Below, one piece after another: positions 1 to 5,683 of a stretch of DNA of 7,329 nucleotides (position 1 is the first letter of the stretch; the number at the start of each line of letters is the position of its first letter). Position numbers and translations under genes: made by a program. The stretch comes from Bacteroidota bacterium (GTDB lineage: Bacteria; Bacteroidota; Ignavibacteria; Ignavibacteriales; Ignavibacteriaceae). The notes beneath the pieces were generated by a model. The model was not told the DNA's origin. It made no database searches and worked only from the letters and a program-made list of their open reading frames with translations. The DNA is taken from assembly GCA_023433685.1 (NCBI GenBank), contig JAEYUD010000164.1, positions 1 to 7,329 of the forward strand. The letters run 5' to 3'.

Positions 1-473
1 GTTAGATCCATCGAAACATATTTGATGTTCAGCCGTGGGTACCAGTTCTTGAAGAGTGAGAATGTGCAACCGTAAAGTGTACGGTGAGCGATCAATTCAT
101 CACCCGATTTCAGCAGTACTCCAAGTACACCTGAGATCGCTCCCATACCCGTCGCGAAAGTTACCGCCATTTCACCTTTTTCAATGAACTGAAGATTTTC
201 TTCCAACAAATCCTTGTTGGGCTCGCCAAGTCTGTCATAAATGTATATCGGATCAATATCTGAACGGAGAACCGCCGGATTGGCGAATTCCATGAATCCT
301 TCGGCCCCTCTCTCAACAGAGTCAAGCCGGAAGATCACCGATGAAGAGAGCGGTGACACCACGTGGTGTGAGTAGTCCCACTTCTTGCTTATGTTCTTGC
401 CATAGATAAGATGCGTTTCAGCTGAATAACTTGACTCATCAAGCTCTCTCAGCCTGTCATTTTCAGAGTCCAT
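1..473 (-). CDS. Methionine gamma-lyase-like PLP enzyme (Cys/Met metabolism family), N-terminal part, cut by window edge
   Basis: A PLP-dependent enzyme of the trans-sulfuration family, cytosolic and normally a tetramer, that acts on methionine, cysteine or cystathionine. Only the first 157 residues are here; the catalytic lysine lies beyond the left edge. Visible landmarks: Y79-x-R81 in YDRLGEPN (family YSRxxNPT; Tyr and Arg bind the phosphate of PLP in the neighbouring subunit), T108-G109-M110 in ATGMGAI (phosphate loop), and Y134-G-C136-T in LYGCTF. With Pseudomonas putida methionine gamma-lyase numbering (Y59, R61, S88-G89-M90, Y114, C116) all of these align at a constant offset of 20, and C136 matches the cysteine typical of methionine gamma-lyases rather than of cystathionine enzymes. 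The start at 473 is supported by AGGAGG at 478-483, 4 nt upstream. It is divergent from the gene at 554. Family assignment is firm; the exact substrate is inference, as cystathionine gamma-synthase or an O-acetylhomoserine enzyme remain possible. Confidence 0.87.
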   Translation of the reverse strand, partial: MDSENDRLRELDESSYSAETHLIYGKNISKKWDYSHHVVSPLSSSVIFRLDSVERGAEGFMEFANPAVLRSDIDPIYIYDRLGEPNKDLLEENLQFIEKGEMAVTFATGMGAISGVLGVLLKSGDELIAHRTLYGCTFSLFKNWYPRLNIKYVSMDL

Positions 474-502
474 TGGACCTCCTTTTATACCTATAGTTAT
501 TA

Positions 503-514
503 TGTAAACTTACA
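503..514. promoter_or_regulatory. Short dyad TGTAA-AC-TTACA in divergent gap (possible operator)
   Basis: The 80-bp gap between the divergent starts at 473 and 554 carries a 5-bp inverted repeat with a 2-nt centre. It lies 30 bp upstream of the PLP-enzyme start. On the minus strand a CATAAT (504 to 499), which could be a -10 box, overlaps its left arm, but no convincing -35 pairs with it. No clear promoter is visible for the plus strand. A regulator site is possible, but a dyad this short in AT-rich DNA can arise by chance. Confidence 0.2.
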
Positions 515-553
515 AAAAAGGGACGAGATATTAAAGTTTTTTTATATTTCGGC

Positions 554-1201
554 ATGTCGCCTTCAAATTTTTTTCTAATATTTATTCCCATTCTCATCGT
601 CACCCCCACAAGGTTGCTTCCTCAATCAAGCACAACGGGGAAAAACGTGGCTGCCTTGACCAGGTACATTTCTACTTCAGAATCATTCATGACCCCGCAT
701 AAAGTCTCAGAAATAGATCTGGTTGATTCAATTTACCTGAATGCCATCAGGATGACCGGTGGTGAGATATCCCCGGCCCTCGCCGCGTGCATCTGGACAT
801 GTCTCACCGTCCGTTCCGCGACCATCATTTCCCCGATTCTAAGAACCCCGTTCGTGATCCCCTTCTTCTCGGCCAGTGATTCAATTTTCCGGGAGAAAAA
901 CAGGAGACTACCGAAATATCTTTTCCCCGATTCTCCAAACTCGCCAGCAGGCGATGTGGATAAGCTCGCCCACTTTTTTGGCAGCGCTTATATCGAGTTC
1001 AACAGTTTTATCCCCGGTGTAACTGAATTTTTCGGGTGGTTCATCGAGGTATTTGAAGAAACTTTTAAGCTCGACTCAAAAATTTCTTACCGTGATATCA
1101 AAGTTAATTCACTTGGGATTAAATTTGGAAACGGATTAAAGAAAAAAAATGATCTTTTACCGTCTGATTTTCTGAAACTCTATAATTCCACGAATAAATA
1201 G
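554..1201 (+). CDS. Putative exported protein with DUF2279/VanZ-like C-terminal motifs; N-terminal half doubtful
   Basis: A 215-residue ORF of unknown function. Residues 5-17 are hydrophobic (FFLIFIPILIV) and could be a signal peptide or anchor. The C-terminal part (about 134-205) has a spaced motif set: D136-K137-x-x-H140, acidic E165/E168/E169, then D181-x-x-x-N185-x-x-G188-x-x-x-G192. The DK..H / E..E / D...N..G layout resembles DUF2279 (YfiM-like) and VanZ-like proteins; this is recognition by pattern, not a search result. There is no good Shine-Dalgarno at 554. Alternative starts are ATG 689, ATG 752 and GTG 956. The stop is 3 nt before the NtrX-like gene, so the two are probably co-transcribed. 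Oddity: codons from 740 to 889 show composition expected of the opposite strand (GC at position 2 exceeds position 1; only 3 of 50 codons have A in position 2), so the N-terminal half may not be genuine protein sequence. Confidence 0.55.
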   Translation: MSPSNFFLIFIPILIVTPTRLLPQSSTTGKNVAALTRYISTSESFMTPHKVSEIDLVDSIYLNAIRMTGGEISPALAACIWTCLTVRSATIISPILRTPFVIPFFSASDSIFREKNRRLPKYLFPDSPNSPAGDVDKLAHFFGSAYIEFNSFIPGVTEFFGWFIEVFEETFKLDSKISYRDIKVNSLGIKFGNGLKKKNDLLPSDFLKLYNSTNK

Positions 1202-1204
1202 ATA

Positions 1205-2560
1205 ATGCCAAGAATTTTAATTGTTGATGACGAACCCGGTATAAGGGAGAGTATCGCCATGATACTCGAATACGAGGGGTATGAAACAGGTGAAGCTGAA
1301 ACCGGCGAAAAGGGGCTTGCCCGGATAGCGGAACAAAAATTTGATGCCGTTCTTCTCGATATCAATATGCCCGGTATTGATGGTTTTGAAACCCTCAGGA
1401 GAATTAAAGAAATTGATAAACACCTGAATGTGATAATTATCTCTGCCTACGGGAACATTGAAAACGCGATAAAAGCAACAAAAACCGGGGCTTTCGATTT
1501 TCTTGAAAAACCGGTGGACCGCGACAAACTTTTGATCACTGTGAGAAACGCCTCTGAACAGGCGATACTGAAAAAAGAGTTTGAAACGATTAAAAAGGAG
1601 ATCGAAACCCCCTCACCGATCCTCGGGAACTCGAAACAGATAAAAGCCATTCTGGAGATCATTGCCAAAGTTGCACCCACCGATGCCCGGGTGCTTATTC
1701 TCGGAGAGAATGGCACGGGAAAGGAATTAGTTGCAAGAGCCATACACACCAATTCACCAAGATCAGCGTTCCCTTTCGTAGAAGTTAACTGCGCCGCGAT
1801 TCCCAACGAATTGATCGAGTCGGAATTGTTTGGGCACGAGAAGGGGTCGTTCACCGGCGCGCTAAATCAAAGAACCGGAAAATTTGAACTCGCTGACAAA
1901 GGAACACTTTTCCTTGATGAGATCGGTGACATGAGTTTGCAGGCTCAGGCGAAAGTTTTGAGAGCTATTGAAGATGGAATGATAGAACGCGTTGGCGGAT
2001 CAAAGAAGATACCCGTTGATGTGAGAATTGTTTCCGCAACCAACAGGGACCTTGCCGAGATGATCTCGAAGGGTGAGTTCAGAGAAGACTTGTATCACAG
2101 GCTCAATGTGATCCCGATTAAAGTTCCACCTCTCCGTGAGAGAACCGAGGATATTCCCCTTCTCGTAAATCATTTCGCGGGTGAGATAGCAAGGAAACAC
2201 AAGAAACTCGTCCCCTCATTCTCTGACGATGCCCTCGTTCTTCTAAAAAAATTGAAATGGACAGGAAACGTAAGAGAGCTTAGAAACATCATCGAACGCA
2301 TTATCATTCTTGTTAATTCACATACGATCAAACTGAATGATATCGATTTTCTTCTTCCCGTCGAAAAGGTTTCGATCGACGATCTGATCTCTGAAAGCAG
2401 TTCTTTTCAGGATTTCAAAGACCGTGCTGAAAAAGCTTACATTCTTAGGCAACTCGAAATGAATGGATGGAATATCAGTAAAACAGCCGAAGACCTCGAC
2501 ATTCAGAGAAGCCATCTATACAATAAATTGAAAAAATACGGAATAGAAAAAGGAGATTAA
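1205..2560 (+). CDS. NtrX-like sigma54-dependent response regulator (receiver, AAA+, Fis-type HTH)
   Basis: A 451-residue cytosolic transcription activator of the NtrC/NtrX family. It should be phosphorylated by a sensor kinase and then use ATP to open sigma54 RNA polymerase promoters. Receiver domain about 3-118: acidic pocket D8-D9, phospho-acceptor D52 in LLDINMPG, S80 and K102. AAA+ domain about 138-370: Walker A GENGTGKE (167-174), sigma54-contact loop GSFTGA (214-219, usual form GAFTGA), Walker B LFLDEIG with D238-E239, sensor I SATN (278-281), arginine-finger region FREDLYHR (R293, R299), and sensor II GNVREL (354-359). The C-terminal Fis-like helix-turn-helix is at about 412-446. Length and all catalytic residues are normal. 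The EKP and ITVRNA segment and the overall wording fit NtrX best. There is no clear Shine-Dalgarno; the start lies 3 nt after the preceding stop, so translational coupling is likely. No partner kinase is in the window, so signal and targets are unknown. Confidence 0.97.
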   Translation: MPRILIVDDEPGIRESIAMILEYEGYETGEAETGEKGLARIAEQKFDAVLLDINMPGIDGFETLRRIKEIDKHLNVIIISAYGNIENAIKATKTGAFDFLEKPVDRDKLLITVRNASEQAILKKEFETIKKEIETPSPILGNSKQIKAILEIIAKVAPTDARVLILGENGTGKELVARAIHTNSPRSAFPFVEVNCAAIPNELIESELFGHEKGSFTGALNQRTGKFELADKGTLFLDEIGDMSLQAQAKVLRAIEDGMIERVGGSKKIPVDVRIVSATNRDLAEMISKGEFREDLYHRLNVIPIKVPPLRERTEDIPLLVNHFAGEIARKHKKLVPSFSDDALVLLKKLKWTGNVRELRNIIERIIILVNSHTIKLNDIDFLLPVEKVSIDDLISESSSFQDFKDRAEKAYILRQLEMNGWNISKTAEDLDIQRSHLYNKLKKYGIEKGD

Positions 2561-2561
2561 A

Positions 2562-2909
2562 ATGGGCGAGACCATTTTTTCCAAAATTATCAGGAAAGAA
2601 ATTCCGGCTGCCATCGTCTATGAAAGCGAGACCGTTTTAGCGTTCAAAGATATCAATCCACAGGCTCCGGTTCATGTTTTGATCATACCCAAGAAAGAGA
2701 TCGACCGTATCCACAATATTGATCCTGTCGCAGAGTCCGCGCTTTTAGCGGACCTTTTTGCCGCCGCAAGGAAGATAGCGACTGAGCTTGGTATTTCCGA
2801 AAAAGGTTACAGATTAGTCATCAATAACGGAGATGATGGCGGTCAGGAAGTTCAGCACCTCCACATGCACCTTCTCGGAGGCAGAAAGATGACCTGGCCT
2901 CCTGGCTGA
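2562..2909 (+). CDS. hinT: HIT (histidine triad) family protein, HinT branch
   Basis: A 115-residue cytosolic nucleotide-binding hydrolase. HinT proteins are homodimers that cleave purine nucleoside phosphoramidates and acyl-AMP; the physiological role in bacteria is not settled. Full length for the family. N-terminal IFSKIIRKEIPA, VLAFKDINPQAPVHVLIIPK in the middle, and the histidine triad Q98-H99-L-H101-M-H103-L-L near the end, followed by GGRKM and the WPPG tail (112-115) typical of HinT. The catalytic nucleophile is H101; N88 matches the conserved active-site asparagine. E96 occupies the place of the serine found in animal HINT1, a change I recall as common in bacterial members. The Shine-Dalgarno AGGAG (2551-2555) lies inside the end of the regulator gene, with only 1 nt between stop and start, so it is very probably expressed with it. 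Whether it serves the regulator is not shown by the sequence. Confidence 0.96.
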   Translation: MGETIFSKIIRKEIPAAIVYESETVLAFKDINPQAPVHVLIIPKKEIDRIHNIDPVAESALLADLFAAARKIATELGISEKGYRLVINNGDDGGQEVQHLHMHLLGGRKMTWPPG

Positions 2910-2923
2910 TCAATTTAAAGTAA

Positions 2924-2935
2924 ATACCCGGGTAT
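2924..2935. terminator. 12-bp perfect palindrome between convergent genes (weak terminator candidate)
   Basis: ATACCCGGGTAT sits in the 25-bp gap between the convergent HinT and M1 peptidase genes, and its last base is the first base of the peptidase stop codon read on the plus strand. On the plus strand a run of six T (2944-2949) follows 8 nt later. As RNA it could form only a 4-bp stem with a CCGG loop, so it is a poor intrinsic terminator. It may be a protein site or chance. Confidence 0.22.
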
Positions 2936-4572
2936 CAATAAACTTTTTTGAGGATGATCTTCTCCGCGGGATCAAAGATCACACTGTCAGCCCCCGGTTT
3001 TACTTTAAATCTGAATGTCTCTCCATTATCTGAATTGAAACCGGTAAATAACTCTGATGTGCCATCATTGTACTTTACCTGGAGTTCAAATGATGATTTA
3101 TAATATAGCCTCTCCCAATCTTCCTGAATGAAAGTCGCTTCCAGAATGTTGATCCCGTTTTCTTCCAAGAACCGGAATTTATTCACATATACAGGATGCC
3201 CTGGATATTTCAGCCACTGATCGAAGAACCAGTTATAATCTTTCCCGGTAACTTCATTGGTCATACCAATAAAATCTGAAGTCTTCGCGTTGCTGAACTG
3301 TAGCTTCGGATCGGTCGTGTACTGTTTAAGAATCTTTAAAAAGTTCTCTTTCCCCACCTCTTCTCTTAACATGTAAATTACGCAGGCAGCCTTTTTATAT
3401 ATCAGTGCCGGGTTGTAGAACTCTTCGCCGGGTGGGAGATCAGTGTTCCATTTCGACTCAGAAATTGCTTCCTTAGGGTTGGCAATGAAATAGTAATTAA
3501 CAAAGTCCCGCATCACAGCCCGGTACTGGTCATCCTCAGGATTGGTCCATCTTTCCACCCAGAAAGCTTCCATATATTCCGCGAAACCCTCATTTAACCA
3601 GATATCTTCCCAATTGGCAGGTGTTATCAGGTCACCAAACCACTGGTGCGCGAACTCATGGACAGCCAGAAGATCATACCAGCAGCCTGAACAAAGGGTG
3701 ATGAAGCTCTGGTTTTCCATGCCCCCGTAAGGAAAGTCGGAAGTGAGGGTGGCGAACGAAATTTTTTCGAATGGGTAGGCTCCAAAGTGATCCTCAAAGA
3801 AATCGAGCATCACAGGTATCACATCAAGAATGTAATTCACTTCCCTTTCGTTCTCTTTTTTCCTCCAGTAAAGTTCAACCGGGATATCCCTTCCGGAAAC
3901 CTTTGACCTGACACTGCTCTTTTTAACTTTGTATTCTGATGATGCCGAGAAGACCATTTGATATGTCGCCATAGGATGAATACTGCGCCAGGTCCATTTT
4001 TTACCGCCGGTTGTGTCCTTAACTTCGTCAAGAAGTCCCACAGCTCCCACTGTCACATTCGAGGGCACCAAAACAGAGATCGAGAAAAGAGCCTTATCCG
4101 CGGGATGATCGTTGCAGATAAACCAGTCTCTCGCTTCCACCGGTGCATTATTGGTAAAAACCGAACCGGATGAGACAAACAGGCCTTCATCTTTTGCACC
4201 TGAATGGCGGTAATTCAGTACAACTGTAAGTGAATCTCGCTCCTGTACCTCACTTGGCAGTTTCAGAAAGAGTCTTCCTCCTTCATGCTTCACTAATTCA
4301 ACACCCGAGACTTTTAAAGGAATGATCGTCGATTGACTCGCGTGAAGTTTGAAGATTCTATCTCCCCCGATGGAACGGATCACTAACCGTATGGTCTCTT
4401 TTCCTTCAAATGCTCTCTGGCTCTTCTTTGTGAAATTATCCACCAGACCAAGTTCGAGGTGATAAGACAATATATCGATTGTAGTATCGGGCAATACGGT
4501 GGACTGCGCAGCCATCCGTGAAATAAAACCGGCAAGAATGAGAGAAAACAGGATTGATTTAAAAAATCTCAT
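2935..4572 (-). CDS. Exported M1 family metallopeptidase (aminopeptidase)
   Basis: A 545-residue zinc aminopeptidase that removes N-terminal residues from peptides. A signal peptide covers residues 1 to about 22 (basic start, hydrophobic LFSLILAGFI, then AAQS), so it is likely periplasmic or outside the cell. N-terminal beta domain about 30-215; catalytic domain about 240-455 with substrate-gating GGMEN (283-287), zinc ligands H305 and H309 in HEFAH with catalytic E306, third ligand E328 in NEGF 18 residues later, and the catalytic tyrosine Y392. Y392 is followed by KKA where most members have xKG. The protein ends soon after the catalytic domain (about 90 residues of small beta-like tail, no large C-terminal helical domain), as in many short bacterial M1 enzymes. 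A C294-S-G-C297 pair lies between GGMEN and HEFAH and may form a disulfide. It starts 4 bp after the purM stop; GGGGAG upstream is rather far (about 13 nt). Probably co-transcribed with purM. Confidence 0.96.
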   Translation of the reverse strand: MRFFKSILFSLILAGFISRMAAQSTVLPDTTIDILSYHLELGLVDNFTKKSQRAFEGKETIRLVIRSIGGDRIFKLHASQSTIIPLKVSGVELVKHEGGRLFLKLPSEVQERDSLTVVLNYRHSGAKDEGLFVSSGSVFTNNAPVEARDWFICNDHPADKALFSISVLVPSNVTVGAVGLLDEVKDTTGGKKWTWRSIHPMATYQMVFSASSEYKVKKSSVRSKVSGRDIPVELYWRKKENEREVNYILDVIPVMLDFFEDHFGAYPFEKISFATLTSDFPYGGMENQSFITLCSGCWYDLLAVHEFAHQWFGDLITPANWEDIWLNEGFAEYMEAFWVERWTNPEDDQYRAVMRDFVNYYFIANPKEAISESKWNTDLPPGEEFYNPALIYKKAACVIYMLREEVGKENFLKILKQYTTDPKLQFSNAKTSDFIGMTNEVTGKDYNWFFDQWLKYPGHPVYVNKFRFLEENGINILEATFIQEDWERLYYKSSFELQVKYNDGTSELFTGFNSDNGETFRFKVKPGADSVIFDPAEKIILKKVY

Positions 4573-4576
4573 TTGA

Positions 4577-5572
4577 TCAGACGATCTCCCCTACAAGAAG
4601 GGCTTTCTCATTTAAAGAGGCTGAGATCGCGATGGCTTCATCAACTTTATCTTTTGGAACAATTGCTATCAAACCAATACCGAGGTTAAATACGTGCCTC
4701 ATCTCTTCCACAGGGATATCACCGGTTCTTCTTATCAACTCAAATATCAGGGGAATTTCCCATGAATCCCAGTCAATTTGGAGTTCGAGGCCTTTCGGTA
4801 CAACCCGAGAGGTGTTCCCCACTATCCCCCCACCTGTTATGTGTGAAAGTCCTGTCACCAGATTTGACTCGTGGAGTGCCCTTATCAGTTTCAAGTACGA
4901 ACGGTGTATTGTCAGAAGCGAGTCACCAAGCCTGCCTCCAAGTTCATCGATATATTCCTTCGGACTGTATTTGCTGAACAGTGCTTTTCTTGCAAGCGAG
5001 TACCCGTTAGTATGTAAACCTGATGAATGGAAACCCAAAAGGCAGTCACCTTTCATGATTCCGGTGCCGTTGATCACTCTCTCTTTTTCAACCACGCCGA
5101 CAATGGTACCCGACATGTCGTACTCCCCTTCCGCGTACAACCCGGGCATTTCTGCCGTTTCTCCACCAATTAATGCGCATCCGTTTTCAAGGCATCCCTT
5201 CGTGAATCCTTCCACGATCTTTTCAGCCACGGCTGGATCAAGTTTACCAAATGCCATATAATCGAGGAAATAAAGCGGTTCAGCGCCGCATACAGCGATG
5301 TCATTAACGCAATGATTAACCAGATCATGCCCGACTGTGTCGTGTTTGTTAAGTGCGAACGCGACTTTTAATTTGGTACCGACCCCATCAACACTTGAAA
5401 CAAGCACCGGCTTTTTGTATTTTGTTACATCCAGCTCAAAAAAGGAGCCGAACAGCCCTATGTCACTCAGAACATTCTTCCCAAAAGTTGATCTTGCCAA
5501 TGATTTTATTCTTCTAACTGTTTCATCGCCCGCTTCTATGCTAACGCCGGCTTTCTCGTAGGTTTCGCTCAC
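4577..5572 (-). CDS. purM: Phosphoribosylformylglycinamidine cyclo-ligase (AIR synthetase)
   Basis: The fifth step of purine synthesis: ATP-driven ring closure of formylglycinamidine ribonucleotide (FGAM) to aminoimidazole ribonucleotide (AIR), in the cytosol, as a homodimer. It is 331 residues, close to the family norm. Ordered motifs: SSVDGVGTK (59-67, ATP and metal loop), NDIAVCGAEPL (90-100), GGETAEMPG (136-144), DMSGTIVG (152-159), GFHSSGLHTNG (180-190), HITGGGI (244-250) and FNLGIG (295-300). The start is GTG at 5572, supported by GGAG 5 nt upstream; the nearby ATG at 5583 is out of frame and stops after four codons. It is first gene of a two-gene unit with the M1 peptidase and is divergent from the WD40-like gene, with a 111-bp AT-rich gap. 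No purine riboswitch or recognised PurR box is seen upstream. No other purine genes are in the window. Confidence 0.99.
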   Translation of the reverse strand: MSETYEKAGVSIEAGDETVRRIKSLARSTFGKNVLSDIGLFGSFFELDVTKYKKPVLVSSVDGVGTKLKVAFALNKHDTVGHDLVNHCVNDIAVCGAEPLYFLDYMAFGKLDPAVAEKIVEGFTKGCLENGCALIGGETAEMPGLYAEGEYDMSGTIVGVVEKERVINGTGIMKGDCLLGFHSSGLHTNGYSLARKALFSKYSPKEYIDELGGRLGDSLLTIHRSYLKLIRALHESNLVTGLSHITGGGIVGNTSRVVPKGLELQIDWDSWEIPLIFELIRRTGDIPVEEMRHVFNLGIGLIAIVPKDKVDEAIAISASLNEKALLVGEIV

Positions 5573-5604
5573 ACTCTCTCCATGAATCTTGGGATCAGAA
5601 AAAA

Positions 5605-5637
5605 CTAAATTCTTATAACTATAATTTAAAGATTTAG
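5605..5637. promoter_or_regulatory. AT-rich divergent control region with imperfect inverted repeat and TATAAT
   Basis: CTAAAT (5605-5610) and ATTTAG (5632-5637) form an inverted repeat that extends to about 9 bp with one bulged T (CTT against AAG) around a 14-nt loop. Inside it lies TATAAT (5620-5625), a perfect -10 box in the direction of the WD40-like gene, and on the other strand TATAGT and TATAAG, which could serve purM. No good -35 box pairs with either at 16-18 bp (only TTAAAA at 17 bp for purM). This is the probable promoter zone for both genes; exact sites are not resolved. Confidence 0.3.
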
Positions 5638-5646
5638 TATTTTTAA

Positions 5647-5662
5647 TCTGAAGAAATTCAGA
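5647..5662 (+). other. Small leader hairpin with GAAA tetraloop upstream of the WD40-like gene
   Basis: TCTGAA-GAAA-TTCAGA gives a perfect 6-bp stem closed by a GNRA-type loop. It ends 9 nt before the Shine-Dalgarno GAGG (5672-5675). If transcription starts after TATAAT at 5620, this hairpin lies in the 5' leader and could affect mRNA stability or ribosome access. The stem is mostly A-U, so it would be weak. Confidence 0.25.
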
Positions 5663-5683
5663 AAACTTTATGAGGAAAAAGAA

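Noticed and set aside
474..553. TATATTTC near 543-550 as a Bacteroidota-type -7 box (TAnnTTTG)
   Set aside because: It would place the transcription start after the ATG at 554, and no matching -33 element is seen.
1711..1735. TGGCACG followed by TTGCA, resembling a sigma54 -24/-12 promoter
   Set aside because: GG and GC are separated by 19 nt instead of about 10, and the stretch encodes the Walker A motif.
1447..1854. 135-codon minus-strand ORF inside the response regulator
   Set aside because: Antisense shadow of a clear AAA+ gene; serine/phenylalanine/isoleucine-rich with no recognisable motif.
4632..5261. 209-codon plus-strand ORF inside purM
   Set aside because: Antisense shadow of purM; its residues mirror conserved PurM codons and it has no domain of its own.
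5569..5583. Four-codon ORF (ATG GAG AGA GTG TGA) overlapping the purM GTG start, as a possible leader peptide
   Set aside because: It has no ribosome site of its own, and the purine-rich stretch is explained as the purM Shine-Dalgarno.
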